Shown here piece by piece: positions 1 through 7,226 of a DNA stretch of 40,355 nucleotides. Every line of letters begins with the position of its first letter. Position 1 is the stretch's first letter. The translations under genes and the position numbers were made by a program. Origin of the DNA: SIG673 sp045638685 (lineage in GTDB: Bacteria; Bacillota; Clostridia; Oscillospirales; CAG-272); NCBI GenBank assembly GCA_045638685.1, contig JAZUBT010000020.1, positions 1 through 40,355 of the forward strand. The letters are read 5' to 3'. The notes beneath the pieces are model-generated. The model did not search any database. It saw nothing but the letters and a program-made list of their open reading frames with translations, and was not told where the DNA came from.

Positions 1-36
1 AGAGACAGAATCCTTTGGACTATGTCTCTGTTTTTT
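1..36 (+). terminator. Intrinsic terminator hairpin at the window edge
   Basis: AGAGACA (1-7) pairs with TGTCTCT (23-29) around a 15-nt loop and is followed by a run of T (31-36), which is a Rho-independent terminator for transcription on the plus strand. It may also serve uxaC arriving from the other side, but the minus-strand T-tract would lie outside the window. Confidence 0.6.
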
Positions 37-66
37 GTTATTTAATTGTTACAGTAGAAGCTGTAA

Positions 67-1485
67 TCAGAAATTAAAATAATTTTTAGTGTTATTGTAG
101 CAAATATCCATAATGAGATTTGCAAGAGCTTCAATATCAGCCGGATATTCTCCGTTTTCAACCCATTCTCCTACGAGATTACAGAGAATACGGCGGAAAT
201 ACTCGTGTCTCGGATAGGAAATAAAGCTTCTGGAGTCGGTAAGCATACCGAGGAAGTTTCCAAACGCTGAAAGATTTGCAAGAGAAATCATCTGTGAGCG
301 CATACCGATATTATTATCGTTAAACCACCATGCGCTGCCCTGCATTACTCTCGGCATACCGCCCTCTGAATCTGTCTGGAAAGCGCCTATAATGGTACCG
401 ATAGCGGCATTGTCGTTGGGGTTTATCGAGTAAACTACCGTTCTCGGCAGAGAATCATTGGAGAAGAGAAGGTCAAGCAGTCTTGAAAGGTTGGCGCCCG
501 AATCTGCGTTTCCGTCTATAACGTCAAAGCCCGTATCGGCTCCAAGCTTTGCAAAAAGCTTCTTGTTCGGGTTTCTCATAACGCCGTAGTGAAGCTGCAT
601 AATCCACTTTCTTTTTACGTACTCGCCACCAAAGAAGCAGTACATAGCAGTTCTTAAAATATCCGCTTCCTCTGCGGTAGCCTCGCCGTCGGTTTCGTAT
701 GCCTTCTTAAATATATCGTCAAGCTGCTTTTCGTTTTTGTAAAGAGCGAAGGGAACGTAGTTGTCTATACCGTGGTCAGCGGTTTTACATCCTGCGGCAT
801 CAAAGAAGTCCATTCTTGCGATAAGCGCTTCTTTAAGAGACTTTACGTCGGTGATTTTTACACCGGAAGCCTCGCTGAGCATGTCGATATAAGCCTTGTA
901 GCCCTTCTGGTCAACCTTAAGAGCCTTGTCGGGGCGCCATGCGGGAAGAACCTTTACGCCGAAATCCTTGTCATCGGCAATGATTTTATGGTATTCAAGC
1001 GTATCGATAGGATCATCTGTTGTACACAGAAGCTCAACACCCGACGCTTTAATAATATTTTTCGCGCTCATTTCAGGAGATTTAAGCTTTTCGTTGCAAA
1101 GATTCCATACCTCGTCGCAGGTTTCAGCATTTAAAACGCCTTCGTATCCGAAATAACGCTTAAGCTCAAGGTGAGACCAGTGATAAAGAGGATTGCCTAT
1201 AAGCTTAGGCATAACGGTTGCGTAGGCTTTGAACTTTTCGTAGTCAGACGCGTCTCCCGTAATGTATTTTTCCGCAACACCGCAGGAACGGATTGCGCGC
1301 CATTTATAGTGGTCTCCGCCAAGCCAAAGCTCGGTTATATTGGAATAGCTTTTGTTTTCAGCTATTTCCTTCGGACTGACGTGGCAGTGATAATCAATAA
1401 TAGGGAGCTTTGAAGCATAGTTCTCATAAAGAGCCTTTGCCATTTCGTTATTTAATAAAAAATCTTCGTCAAGAAACTGTTTCAT
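67..1485 (-). CDS. uxaC: Glucuronate isomerase (uronate isomerase)
   Basis: Cytoplasmic isomerase that converts glucuronate to fructuronate, and galacturonate to tagaturonate, at the entry of hexuronate catabolism. The protein of about 472 residues matches the usual family length. The amidohydrolase-like metal motif DYHCHVSPKEI sits near the N-terminus, and WWFNDN and RHEYFRRILCN segments typical of UxaC lie near the C-terminus. The ATG at 1485 is chosen over an in-frame TTG at 1503 because AAAGGA lies just upstream of it and the family begins near MKQFLDEDF. A sigma-A promoter lies at 1517-1545, so the gene is probably transcribed alone. The KDPG aldolase at the far end of the window belongs to the same pathway. 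Confidence 0.95.
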   Translation of the reverse strand: MKQFLDEDFLLNNEMAKALYENYASKLPIIDYHCHVSPKEIAENKSYSNITELWLGGDHYKWRAIRSCGVAEKYITGDASDYEKFKAYATVMPKLIGNPLYHWSHLELKRYFGYEGVLNAETCDEVWNLCNEKLKSPEMSAKNIIKASGVELLCTTDDPIDTLEYHKIIADDKDFGVKVLPAWRPDKALKVDQKGYKAYIDMLSEASGVKITDVKSLKEALIARMDFFDAAGCKTADHGIDNYVPFALYKNEKQLDDIFKKAYETDGEATAEEADILRTAMYCFFGGEYVKRKWIMQLHYGVMRNPNKKLFAKLGADTGFDVIDGNADSGANLSRLLDLLFSNDSLPRTVVYSINPNDNAAIGTIIGAFQTDSEGGMPRVMQGSAWWFNDNNIGMRSQMISLANLSAFGNFLGMLTDSRSFISYPRHEYFRRILCNLVGEWVENGEYPADIEALANLIMDICYNNTKNYFNF

Positions 1486-1516
1486 AATTTTTAGTCCTTT
1501 CAAAAATATTACCTAA

Positions 1517-1545
1517 ATTATACCATAAAATAAGCTGTTTGTCTA
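1517..1545 (-). promoter_or_regulatory. Sigma-A promoter of uxaC
   Basis: Reading the minus strand, the -35 TAGACA (1540-1545) and the -10 TATAAT (1517-1522) are separated by 17 bp. The -10 lies about 30 bp upstream of the uxaC start codon. Confidence 0.6.
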
Positions 1546-1578
1546 TATATTTTTTAAAATAAAAATTTTAATTTGTGT

Positions 1579-2742
1579 TTAATGCAGTAAAACCGTTAAA
1601 AGATGGCAAAACAGGGTCAAAATCGCTAAAAACCCGAAGCTGTACGCCGAAAAGACCGCTAAAAAATTTAAAGCCTTGTTTTTGTTGTAAAAAACATAGT
1701 TTTTAAATGTGATAAGACTTGCAAGAGATGCAATAAGCGTTCCGGTTCCACCTATGTTTACTCCTAAAAGGAGAGAGCGGTAGTCGGTTGTAAAATGAGA
1801 AAGCAGTACGGCCGAAGGAACGTTTGAGATAAACTGACAGGAAAAAACCGAGAAAAGAAGGGTGTTTTTTTCAAGAAGAAAGGATAAAAAACTGTTTACA
1901 GCATCTATTCTCGACATGTTTCCCGCAAAAATAAAGAAAAACACAAACGTCATAAGAAGCGCATAGTCTATCTGCAAAATCGCATCTCTGTCAAATAGCA
2001 GCACTCCGATAAGAACTAAGGGAAGTCCTACGTAATAGGGAATGGTACCGAATACAATTAAAATCGATATAGCAAAAAGAATTATGTAATAGGCGGTTTT
2101 TTTCTTCGGCAAATTCTTTTTATGGTTGTTTTCGTAGGAAATTTCCGTTTTAGGAAAGGTTAGTCCGCAAAGCGTAAGTAAGGTAACGGAAAGAATAAAT
2201 GGAGGAAGCATTATTCCCATAAATTCTAAGGTTGGAATTTTAAAATACGAGAAAAGAAAGAGATTTTGCGGATTTCCGAACGGTGTCAGCATTCCGCCAA
2301 GATTTGCGGAAATGTTCTGAAGAACGAAAAGACGCGCCATATAACGCTCGTTTTTCGTGCAGTACAAAACGTAGTATCCGAGCGGCAGAAAGGTGATAAG
2401 CGCCATATCGTTGGCAATTATCATAGAGCCGATAAAGGTTATGTATATCAGCGCGATAGCCGCAGAACGCAGATTTCCCGTAAGTGAAATGATTTTTTCA
2501 GCCAAAACGGTGAAAAAGCGTATGTTTTTCAGAGCGCATATAACTGCAAGCGTTGCAAAAAGGCAGGAAAGCGTTTTGAAATTAAAATAACCCGCATACT
2601 CCGAGTCTGGCGGAACGATAAAAACGGTAATCGCCGCCGCCAGCGCCGCGATAAACATCACGGCGTTTTTTCTTATAATATGCAAAATGATGGAAAAAAC
2701 AGGAGTTTTTTCAGAGCTTTCCGCTGTTTTATCAATATCCAT
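1579..2742 (-). CDS. SLC13/ArsB-type (citrate transporter-like) membrane permease
   Basis: Polytopic inner-membrane permease of 387 residues with about ten hydrophobic segments. Family marks of the ion transporter superfamily (CitMHS/ArsB/SLC13) are visible: ANDMALITFLPLG and FGNPQNLFLF in the first half, and FISNVPSAVLLS and NIGGTGTLIASLASL in the second, matching the paired re-entrant hairpin motifs. Substrate cannot be told from sequence; dicarboxylates, arsenite or sodium/proton exchange are all possible. The hydrophilic N-terminus of about 20 residues is probably cytoplasmic. The gene stands alone between uxaC and an ABC-F gene, with gaps of 90 and 66 bp, and no clear partner. Confidence 0.8.
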   Translation of the reverse strand: MDIDKTAESSEKTPVFSIILHIIRKNAVMFIAALAAAITVFIVPPDSEYAGYFNFKTLSCLFATLAVICALKNIRFFTVLAEKIISLTGNLRSAAIALIYITFIGSMIIANDMALITFLPLGYYVLYCTKNERYMARLFVLQNISANLGGMLTPFGNPQNLFLFSYFKIPTLEFMGIMLPPFILSVTLLTLCGLTFPKTEISYENNHKKNLPKKKTAYYIILFAISILIVFGTIPYYVGLPLVLIGVLLFDRDAILQIDYALLMTFVFFFIFAGNMSRIDAVNSFLSFLLEKNTLLFSVFSCQFISNVPSAVLLSHFTTDYRSLLLGVNIGGTGTLIASLASLITFKNYVFYNKNKALNFLAVFSAYSFGFLAILTLFCHLLTVLLH

Positions 2743-2808
2743 GGTGTTTTCCTTTAAAATAATATAGTTAAAAAAGCGAGTCCTTAAAAGATCTTGAAAA
2801 ACAGATTA

Positions 2809-4404
2809 TTATGAGTTTTGATTTAATTTCTTTTCAATATATTCCTCGTAGGTTCCAAGGAAATCGGTACAGCCGTCGGGAGTGATTTCAATTATTCTGT
2901 TTGCGACGGTGTTTACTATTTCGTAGTCGTGAGAGCTGAAAAGAATTACGCTCTTGAAGTCGTTAAGTCCGTTATTTACGGCGGTTATGGATTCAAGGTC
3001 AAGATGGTCGGTAGGCTGGTCAACAATAAGAACGTTAGAGCCCTTAAGCATCATTCTTGAAAACATACATCTGACCTTTTCGCCTCCCGAAAGAACGTTT
3101 ACAGGCTTATAAACGCTGTCTCCGGAAAAGAGCATACGTCCGAGGAAGCCGCGGAGATACGCCTCGGTCTGGTCAGTGGAGTAATTTCTCATCCAATCTA
3201 TGATGGTTTCGCTGTGTCCGTTAAAATATTTGGAATTATCGTGCGGGAAATACGAAAGGGACGTACTGATACCCCATTTATATTCGCCGCTGTCTGCCTC
3301 GTCCTCGCCGTTAATTATATCAAATAAAGCAGAAATAGCCATTTCATTACCTACAAAAGCTATTTTATCGTCCTTATTTACAATAAAGGAAAGCTTGTCG
3401 AACAGCTTAACGCCTTCCTTTGTTTTGGAAAGCTCTTTAACGGTGAGAATATCCTTTCCGAGCTGACGGTCAATGTCAAATCCGATGTAAGGGTATCTGC
3501 GGCTTGACGCAGGGAGCTCCTCAACGGTAAGCTTATCAAGAAGCTTTCTTCTTGACGTTGCCTGACGTGATTTTGATTTATTCGCGGAAAAACGCGCTAT
3601 AAAGGATTGAAGCTCCTTGATTTTTTCCTCGTTCTTCTTATTTTGCTGCTTAATCATTCTCTGAATAAGCTGGCTGGACTCGTACCAGAACTCGTAGTTA
3701 CCGACGTACATTTTAATTCCCGTAAAGTCAATATCTACGATATTGGTGCATACGTCGTTAAGGAAATGACGGTCGTGCGATATAACGAGAACAGTACCGA
3801 AATAGTCAGCAAGGAAATCCTCAAGCCAAGCAACCGCAGAGAGGTCAAGACCGTTTGTGGGCTCGTCAAGAAGGATTATATCAGGATTTCCGAAAAGTGC
3901 CTGAGCAAGAAGAACCTTAACCTTTTCGCTTTCTTTAAGAGATGACATCGTGTCGTAGAGAATATCGGCGGAAAGACCGAGACCGGTAAGAAGCTTTCCT
4001 GCGTCGGAATCGGCGTCCCAGCCGTTAAGCTCGGCAAATTCTGCTTCAAGCTCCGAGGCTTTTATGCCGTCCTCCTCGCTGAAATCCTCCTTAGCATAGA
4101 GAGCGTCCTTTTCCTTCATTATGTCATAAAGACGCTTATTACCCATAATAACCGTATCAAGAACGGTAAATTCCTCAAAAGCAAAGTGATCCTGCTTTAA
4201 AACAGACATTCTAACCGTATCGGGAATGGAAATATCTCCCGTAGCAGGCTCAAGCTCTCCGCAGAGAAGGCGGAAAAACGTCGTTTTTCCCGCTCCGTTT
4301 GCTCCTATAATACCGTAGCAGTTTCCGGGGGTAAATTTAAGGTCAACGTTTTTAAAAAGCGTCTGACCGCCGAAATGAAAGCTTAAATTGTTAACTGTAA
4401 TCAT
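2809..4404 (-). CDS. ABC-F family ATPase (YkpA/YbiT-like), second ATP site degenerate
   Basis: Soluble ATPase of 531 residues with two ABC domains and no membrane segment, as in ABC-F proteins that act on the ribosome. NBD1 has Walker A GANGAGKT (34-41) and Walker B ILLDEPTNGLD with catalytic Glu181, but its signature is altered to SSLKESE (about 154-160). The inter-domain linker (about 240-300) is charged and helical. NBD2 has a good LSGGE signature (438-442), but its Walker A is replaced by GNEMAIS with no Lys, and the catalytic Glu is Gln463 (VDQPTDHLD). AAAGGAAAA precedes the ATG. The architecture predicts one working and one dead composite ATP site. The exact role is unknown. Confidence 0.9.
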   Translation of the reverse strand: MITVNNLSFHFGGQTLFKNVDLKFTPGNCYGIIGANGAGKTTFFRLLCGELEPATGDISIPDTVRMSVLKQDHFAFEEFTVLDTVIMGNKRLYDIMKEKDALYAKEDFSEEDGIKASELEAEFAELNGWDADSDAGKLLTGLGLSADILYDTMSSLKESEKVKVLLAQALFGNPDIILLDEPTNGLDLSAVAWLEDFLADYFGTVLVISHDRHFLNDVCTNIVDIDFTGIKMYVGNYEFWYESSQLIQRMIKQQNKKNEEKIKELQSFIARFSANKSKSRQATSRRKLLDKLTVEELPASSRRYPYIGFDIDRQLGKDILTVKELSKTKEGVKLFDKLSFIVNKDDKIAFVGNEMAISALFDIINGEDEADSGEYKWGISTSLSYFPHDNSKYFNGHSETIIDWMRNYSTDQTEAYLRGFLGRMLFSGDSVYKPVNVLSGGEKVRCMFSRMMLKGSNVLIVDQPTDHLDLESITAVNNGLNDFKSVILFSSHDYEIVNTVANRIIEITPDGCTDFLGTYEEYIEKKLNQNS

Positions 4405-4450
4405 TTTATATTTTCCTTTCGTGTATCTATTCTATGTAAAGAGGTGCGGT

Positions 4451-4975
4451 TTAAGAAAAGAGAGAGCTTCCGAAAATATCGTTTCCAACGATGAGAGGGA
4501 AGTCCTTAAACTCCATTTTCTTAACCGATTCGCAGCCAAGCTCGGAAAAAGCTATAACCTCGCAGCTTTTTATACATTTTGCGGCTATTGCTCCCGCTCC
4601 GCCCATCGCGGCAAAATAAATAGCTCCGTGCTTTTTCATTTCTTTGTTTACCGTCTCGCTTCGAGCACCTTTACCGACTGTGGCGGCAAGACCTTTTTCA
4701 AGGAGCAGTGGCATAAAAACGTCCATTCTCGAGGAGGTAGTAGGACCTGCCGATCCTATTACCGAACCGGGCTTTGCGGGGGTAGGGCCGCAGTAGTAAA
4801 TTACAGCGTCCTTTATCGGAAACGGAAGAGGTTTATTTTCATTAATTAAATTAACTATACGCTTGTGCGCCGCGTCTCTTGCGCAGTAAACCCTTCCTGA
4901 AAGAAAAACCTCGTCTCCCGCGTGCAGAAGCGGAGCTTTTTCTCTTATTTCATCAGTATTTATATAGTATTTCAT
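4451..4975 (-). CDS. fumB: Fumarate hydratase class I, beta subunit (C-terminal domain), orphan
   Basis: The 174-residue protein matches the beta domain of iron-sulfur class I fumarases and L(+)-tartrate dehydratases (TtdB/FumB C-terminal family). Characteristic stretches are GDEVFLSGRVYCARDAAHKR, YCGPTPAKPGSVIGSAGPTT, and AAMGGAGAIAAKCIK. In the two-subunit enzyme this part completes the active site, while the alpha subunit carries the [4Fe-4S] cluster ligands. The alpha gene normally lies immediately upstream; here the upstream side is a promoter region and the divergent spoIIGA. Either the alpha subunit is encoded elsewhere or the protein has another role. GGAG lies about 8 bp upstream of the ATG. 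Confidence 0.88.
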   Translation of the reverse strand: MKYYINTDEIREKAPLLHAGDEVFLSGRVYCARDAAHKRIVNLINENKPLPFPIKDAVIYYCGPTPAKPGSVIGSAGPTTSSRMDVFMPLLLEKGLAATVGKGARSETVNKEMKKHGAIYFAAMGGAGAIAAKCIKSCEVIAFSELGCESVKKMEFKDFPLIVGNDIFGSSLFS

Positions 4976-5020
4976 TAAAATCTCCGTTTTATTGACATTT
5001 ATTTTACTATAATTAAAAAC

Positions 5021-5049
5021 AGTATAGCATACTTTAAATAATTATGCAA
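5021..5049 (-). promoter_or_regulatory. Sigma-A promoter of the fumarase beta gene
   Basis: On the minus strand the -35 TTGCAT (5044-5049) and the -10 TATACT (5021-5026) have a 17-bp spacer. It is divergent from the spoIIG promoter, and a possible Spo0A box at 5066-5072 lies between the two. Confidence 0.6.
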
Positions 5050-5065
5050 CACCTTTACCGATTTT

Positions 5066-5152
5066 TGCCGAAATCTTTTTTGTTTTGTTTTAGTAAAATT
5101 ATAATTTCCTCTCCCGAATATGACAATTTTTTCTCCGCAGCGGTGCTATAAT
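5066..5152 (+). promoter_or_regulatory. spoIIG-type promoter with candidate Spo0A boxes
   Basis: The -10 is a perfect TATAAT (5147-5152). The best -35 is ATGACA (5120-5125), giving an overlong 21-bp spacer. TGCCGAA at 5066-5072 fits the Spo0A box TGNCGAA fully, and TCCCGAA at 5112-5118 fits six of seven positions and abuts the -35. With the start of transcription near 5159, the boxes lie near -90 and -45. The Bacillus subtilis spoIIG promoter has the same kind of layout, with a spacer of about 22 bp and two Spo0A sites, one overlapping the -35. Confidence 0.6.
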
Positions 5153-5185
5153 GTAATTCAGCGTAACGGAAAAGGAGGCGAGGCT

Positions 5186-6040
5186 TTGCTGCAAACTGTG
5201 TACGTTGACGTTTTATTTGTTATAGATTTTACCATGGATTTTCTCGCGCTGTATATTACTTCATATTTTTTAAAAACGCGACTGAAAATGCGTAGAATAA
5301 TCATTGCTGCGCTGCTTGGAGCTCTTTATTCGGTTTTAACCGTTGTACTGAGGATTGACAGCATAATTTTAGCGCTTATATTCGCCGCTTTTATGTGTTT
5401 TATTACCTTTGGCAAACGTAGTGTAAAGGGGTTTTTACATATTGTTATCTCTTTTATTGCCGTGAACTTTCTGCTCGGTGGCGGTATGACCGCGCTTTTT
5501 TCTTTTTTTAATTCGGTGGTCGGAGAGCGTCTCGTTATGATTTACGGAGACGTAAGTAACGTGCCGAGCAAGCTTCCTTTTAATATTTTTGCGGTAGGCG
5601 TACTGATTATTGCGGTGCTTGCTATGACATTTGCAAGATTTTTTTCAAAAAAGGGAACGTGCAGAAGGATTGGCGCGGAGATAGAGCTTAGCGGAAAACA
5701 CGGAAGCTTTATATTAACCGAGGATAGCGGTAATTTACTTACCGAAAGCGTAAGCGGAGAGCCGGTTATTTTTTTAAGCGAAAAGGCAATGCTTGAATTA
5801 ACCGACGAAAAAACTCTTTCCGCTATCAAAAATATAAGCCCCGAGGTAATGGGGAGAAGCCGTTTTAAAATGCGAATTGCGGTTTATCAGACGGTTAGCG
5901 GAAAAGAGATGTGCCTCTGTATTCGTCCCGAAAAAATTTTAATTGGCGGAAGAGCTGTAAGAGCATGGATAGCCTGCGGAAAGGCAGATGTTTTTGGGGA
6001 AAACGACGGCATTGTGCCATCTGTACTTGTAGGTGAATAA
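5186..6040 (+). CDS. spoIIGA: Sigma-E processing peptidase SpoIIGA
   Basis: Membrane-bound aspartic protease that activates pro-sigma-E in the mother cell. Five hydrophobic segments occupy roughly the first 165 residues, followed by a soluble domain with the aspartic-protease-like motif EDSGNLLTE (Asp-Ser-Gly-Asn), equivalent to the catalytic D(T/S)GN of the family. The start is set at the TTG at 5186: it follows an AAAGGAGG site (5171-5178) by 7 bp and yields the family-typical beginning LQTVYVDVLF, about 284 residues. The upstream ATG at 5120 lies inside the promoter. The next gene, 38 bp downstream, is its substrate, sigE. Confidence 0.93.
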   Translation: MLQTVYVDVLFVIDFTMDFLALYITSYFLKTRLKMRRIIIAALLGALYSVLTVVLRIDSIILALIFAAFMCFITFGKRSVKGFLHIVISFIAVNFLLGGGMTALFSFFNSVVGERLVMIYGDVSNVPSKLPFNIFAVGVLIIAVLAMTFARFFSKKGTCRRIGAEIELSGKHGSFILTEDSGNLLTESVSGEPVIFLSEKAMLELTDEKTLSAIKNISPEVMGRSRFKMRIAVYQTVSGKEMCLCIRPEKILIGGRAVRAWIACGKADVFGENDGIVPSVLVGE

Positions 6041-6078
6041 AAAGATTTATTTCAAAACGGTGAAAGGAGAACGGATAT

Positions 6079-6792
6079 ATGTTTAAAGGTTTAAGCGTCA
6101 TAAAATTTATGAGAAAAATACATAGGGAAGAAACGGCGGACGGCGGAGTTTTTTATATAAACGGGCCCGACGTTTTACCTCCTCCTCTTTCGCAGGAGGA
6201 GGAAACGGAGGTGATTTCAAGACTTTCGTTTGATTCTAAGGCAAGAAATCTTCTTATAGAGCATAATTTAAGACTTGTCGTTTACATAGCGAAAAGATTT
6301 GAAAATTTAAACACCGATATCGAGGATCTGATATCAATAGGAACGATAGGTCTTATTAAAGCGATAAACACGTACAGAACGGATAAAAACATTAAGCTTG
6401 CAACTTATGCCTCTCGCTGTATCGAGAATGAAATTCTTATGTATATAAGAAAAAACACCGGAAAAAGCTGTGAGATTTCAATAGAGGAGCCGCTTAATAC
6501 CGACTACGACGGAAACGAGCTGCTGCTTTCCGATATTCTCGGCGGAGACGAGGAACAGGTGTATAAAGAGCTTGAAATCGCGGAGGATAAAAAAACTATC
6601 CGCAGAGCTCTTTCCGAGCTATCCGAAAGAGAAAGAGAAATAATTACACTTAGATTTGGGCTTGGAGCAGACGACAGAGAGCTTACACAAAAGGAGGTTG
6701 CCGATTTGCTCGGAATATCTCAGTCCTATATTTCAAGGCTTGAAAAGAAAATAATAAGGCGCCTAAGAGATGAAATCGAGAATAAAATATAA
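6079..6792 (+). CDS. sigE: RNA polymerase sporulation sigma factor sigma-E (pro-form)
   Basis: Mother-cell sigma factor of 237 residues. The N-terminal pro-region, ahead of INGPDVLPPPLSQEEE, resembles the SpoIIGA-cleaved pro-sequence of sigma-E. Region 2 follows, with LIEHNLRLVVYIAKRF and DLISIGTIGLIKAINT, including the -10 recognition helix. Region 4 ends the protein, with RALSELSEREREIITLRFGL and the HTH TQKEVADLLGISQSYISRLEKK. AAAGGAG lies about 10 bp upstream of the ATG. It is co-transcribed with spoIIGA. In many spore-formers sigG follows directly; here a terminator-bounded small-RNA candidate follows instead. Sigma-E is expected to transcribe the spoIIIA operon found further along the window. 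Confidence 0.96.
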   Translation: MFKGLSVIKFMRKIHREETADGGVFYINGPDVLPPPLSQEEETEVISRLSFDSKARNLLIEHNLRLVVYIAKRFENLNTDIEDLISIGTIGLIKAINTYRTDKNIKLATYASRCIENEILMYIRKNTGKSCEISIEEPLNTDYDGNELLLSDILGGDEEQVYKELEIAEDKKTIRRALSELSEREREIITLRFGLGADDRELTQKEVADLLGISQSYISRLEKKIIRRLRDEIENKI

Positions 6793-6821
6793 AAAGCCTC
6801 TTTTTGAACTGTAATTTACAC

Positions 6822-6850
6822 TTGACATTTCTTTTCTCCTATGCTATAAT
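6822..6850 (+). promoter_or_regulatory. Consensus sigma-A promoter of the small-RNA candidate
   Basis: TTGACA (6822-6827) and TATAAT (6845-6850) are separated by exactly 17 bp. This is a perfect consensus promoter with no coding sequence directly behind it. Confidence 0.75.
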
Positions 6851-6856
6851 GTATTT

Positions 6857-6968
6857 GCCACTTGACCTGAACAGGTTAGTATCGGGGAACTCCGCGATAC
6901 CAGAGAAGACGTCTTGGCATTTTTGGGCGAGACTTCTCACAAACCACTCCTTTTTAGGGGTGGTTTTT
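6857..6968 (+). ncRNA. Candidate structured small RNA between sigE and the pyr operon
   Basis: A predicted transcript of about 112 nt begins after a perfect promoter and ends at a strong terminator. Visible pairings are ACCT/AGGT (about 6865-6876), GTATCG with CGATAC (6879-6884 and 6895-6900), and an interrupted stem of GAGAA plus GTCT with AGAC plus TTCTC (6903-6914 and 6930-6938). The terminator stem is 6942-6950 with 6957-6965. I see no credible ORF and no match to SRP RNA, 6S RNA, tmRNA or a riboswitch class I can recall. It could also be a terminated leader, but the pyr operon has its own promoter 80 bp downstream. Confidence 0.55.
6942..6968 (+). terminator. Terminator of the small-RNA candidate
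   Basis: A nine-bp stem, AACCACTCC with GGGGTGGTT, has a 6-nt loop and runs directly into a T-tract. Confidence 0.8.
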
Positions 6969-7047
6969 CTTTTACTTGACAAAAATGCAATTATGATTTG
7001 AAGTAAAAAAGTAATTAAAATTTAATGAAAAATATAATAAAAGGGTA

Positions 7048-7076
7048 TTGACAAACAAAATATAATATGATATTAT
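7048..7076 (+). promoter_or_regulatory. Sigma-A promoter of the pyrimidine operon
   Basis: TTGACA (7048-7053) and TATTAT (7071-7076) are separated by 17 bp. Transcription should start near 7083, which leaves a leader of about 144 nt before pyrC. Confidence 0.65.
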
Positions 7077-7082
7077 ATTATA

Positions 7083-7226
7083 AGAAAAAAACAAACTCGG
7101 CACCGTTTTTTGGCAGGAGAAAATTTAATTTAACGCGCCGCCACTCGGAATGCGTTTATTACATAGCTTATCTGCCGAAATCGGCAGATTTTTTATGGTA
7201 AGCTTTAATTGAAAGGAATTTTGAGA
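7083..7226 (+). promoter_or_regulatory. pyr operon leader with attenuator-like terminator
   Basis: The leader holds a hairpin ATCTGCCGA / TCGGCAGAT (7170-7178 and 7181-7189) followed by a run of T to 7194, which is an intrinsic terminator ahead of pyrC. Two upstream segments can pair with the terminator's 5' arm: TCGGCA at 7097-7102 perfectly, and TTGGCAG at 7110-7116 with one G-U pair. They would form an antiterminator. A further hairpin joins AACGC (7132-7136) with GCGTT (7152-7156). I do not see the PyrR-binding consensus, and no pyrR is present. Attenuation is inferred from the structures. Confidence 0.6.

Noticed and set aside
4388..4849. Plus-strand ORF of 153 codons over fumB
   Set aside because: Antisense to the conserved fumarase beta domain; composition is unlike the real genes.
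4992..5013. TTGACA and TATAAT in the fumB-spoIIGA gap on the plus strand
   Set aside because: The spacer is only 10 bp, so it cannot be a sigma-A promoter.
5120..5185. Upstream ATG start for spoIIGA
   Set aside because: The extension covers the -10 region and the ribosome binding site, and the resulting 22 residues do not occur in the family; the TTG at 5186 fits better.
6804..7001. Plus-strand ORF of 65 codons after sigE
   Set aside because: It runs through a consensus promoter, a terminator and the structured region; no ribosome site. The RNA interpretation explains the region better.
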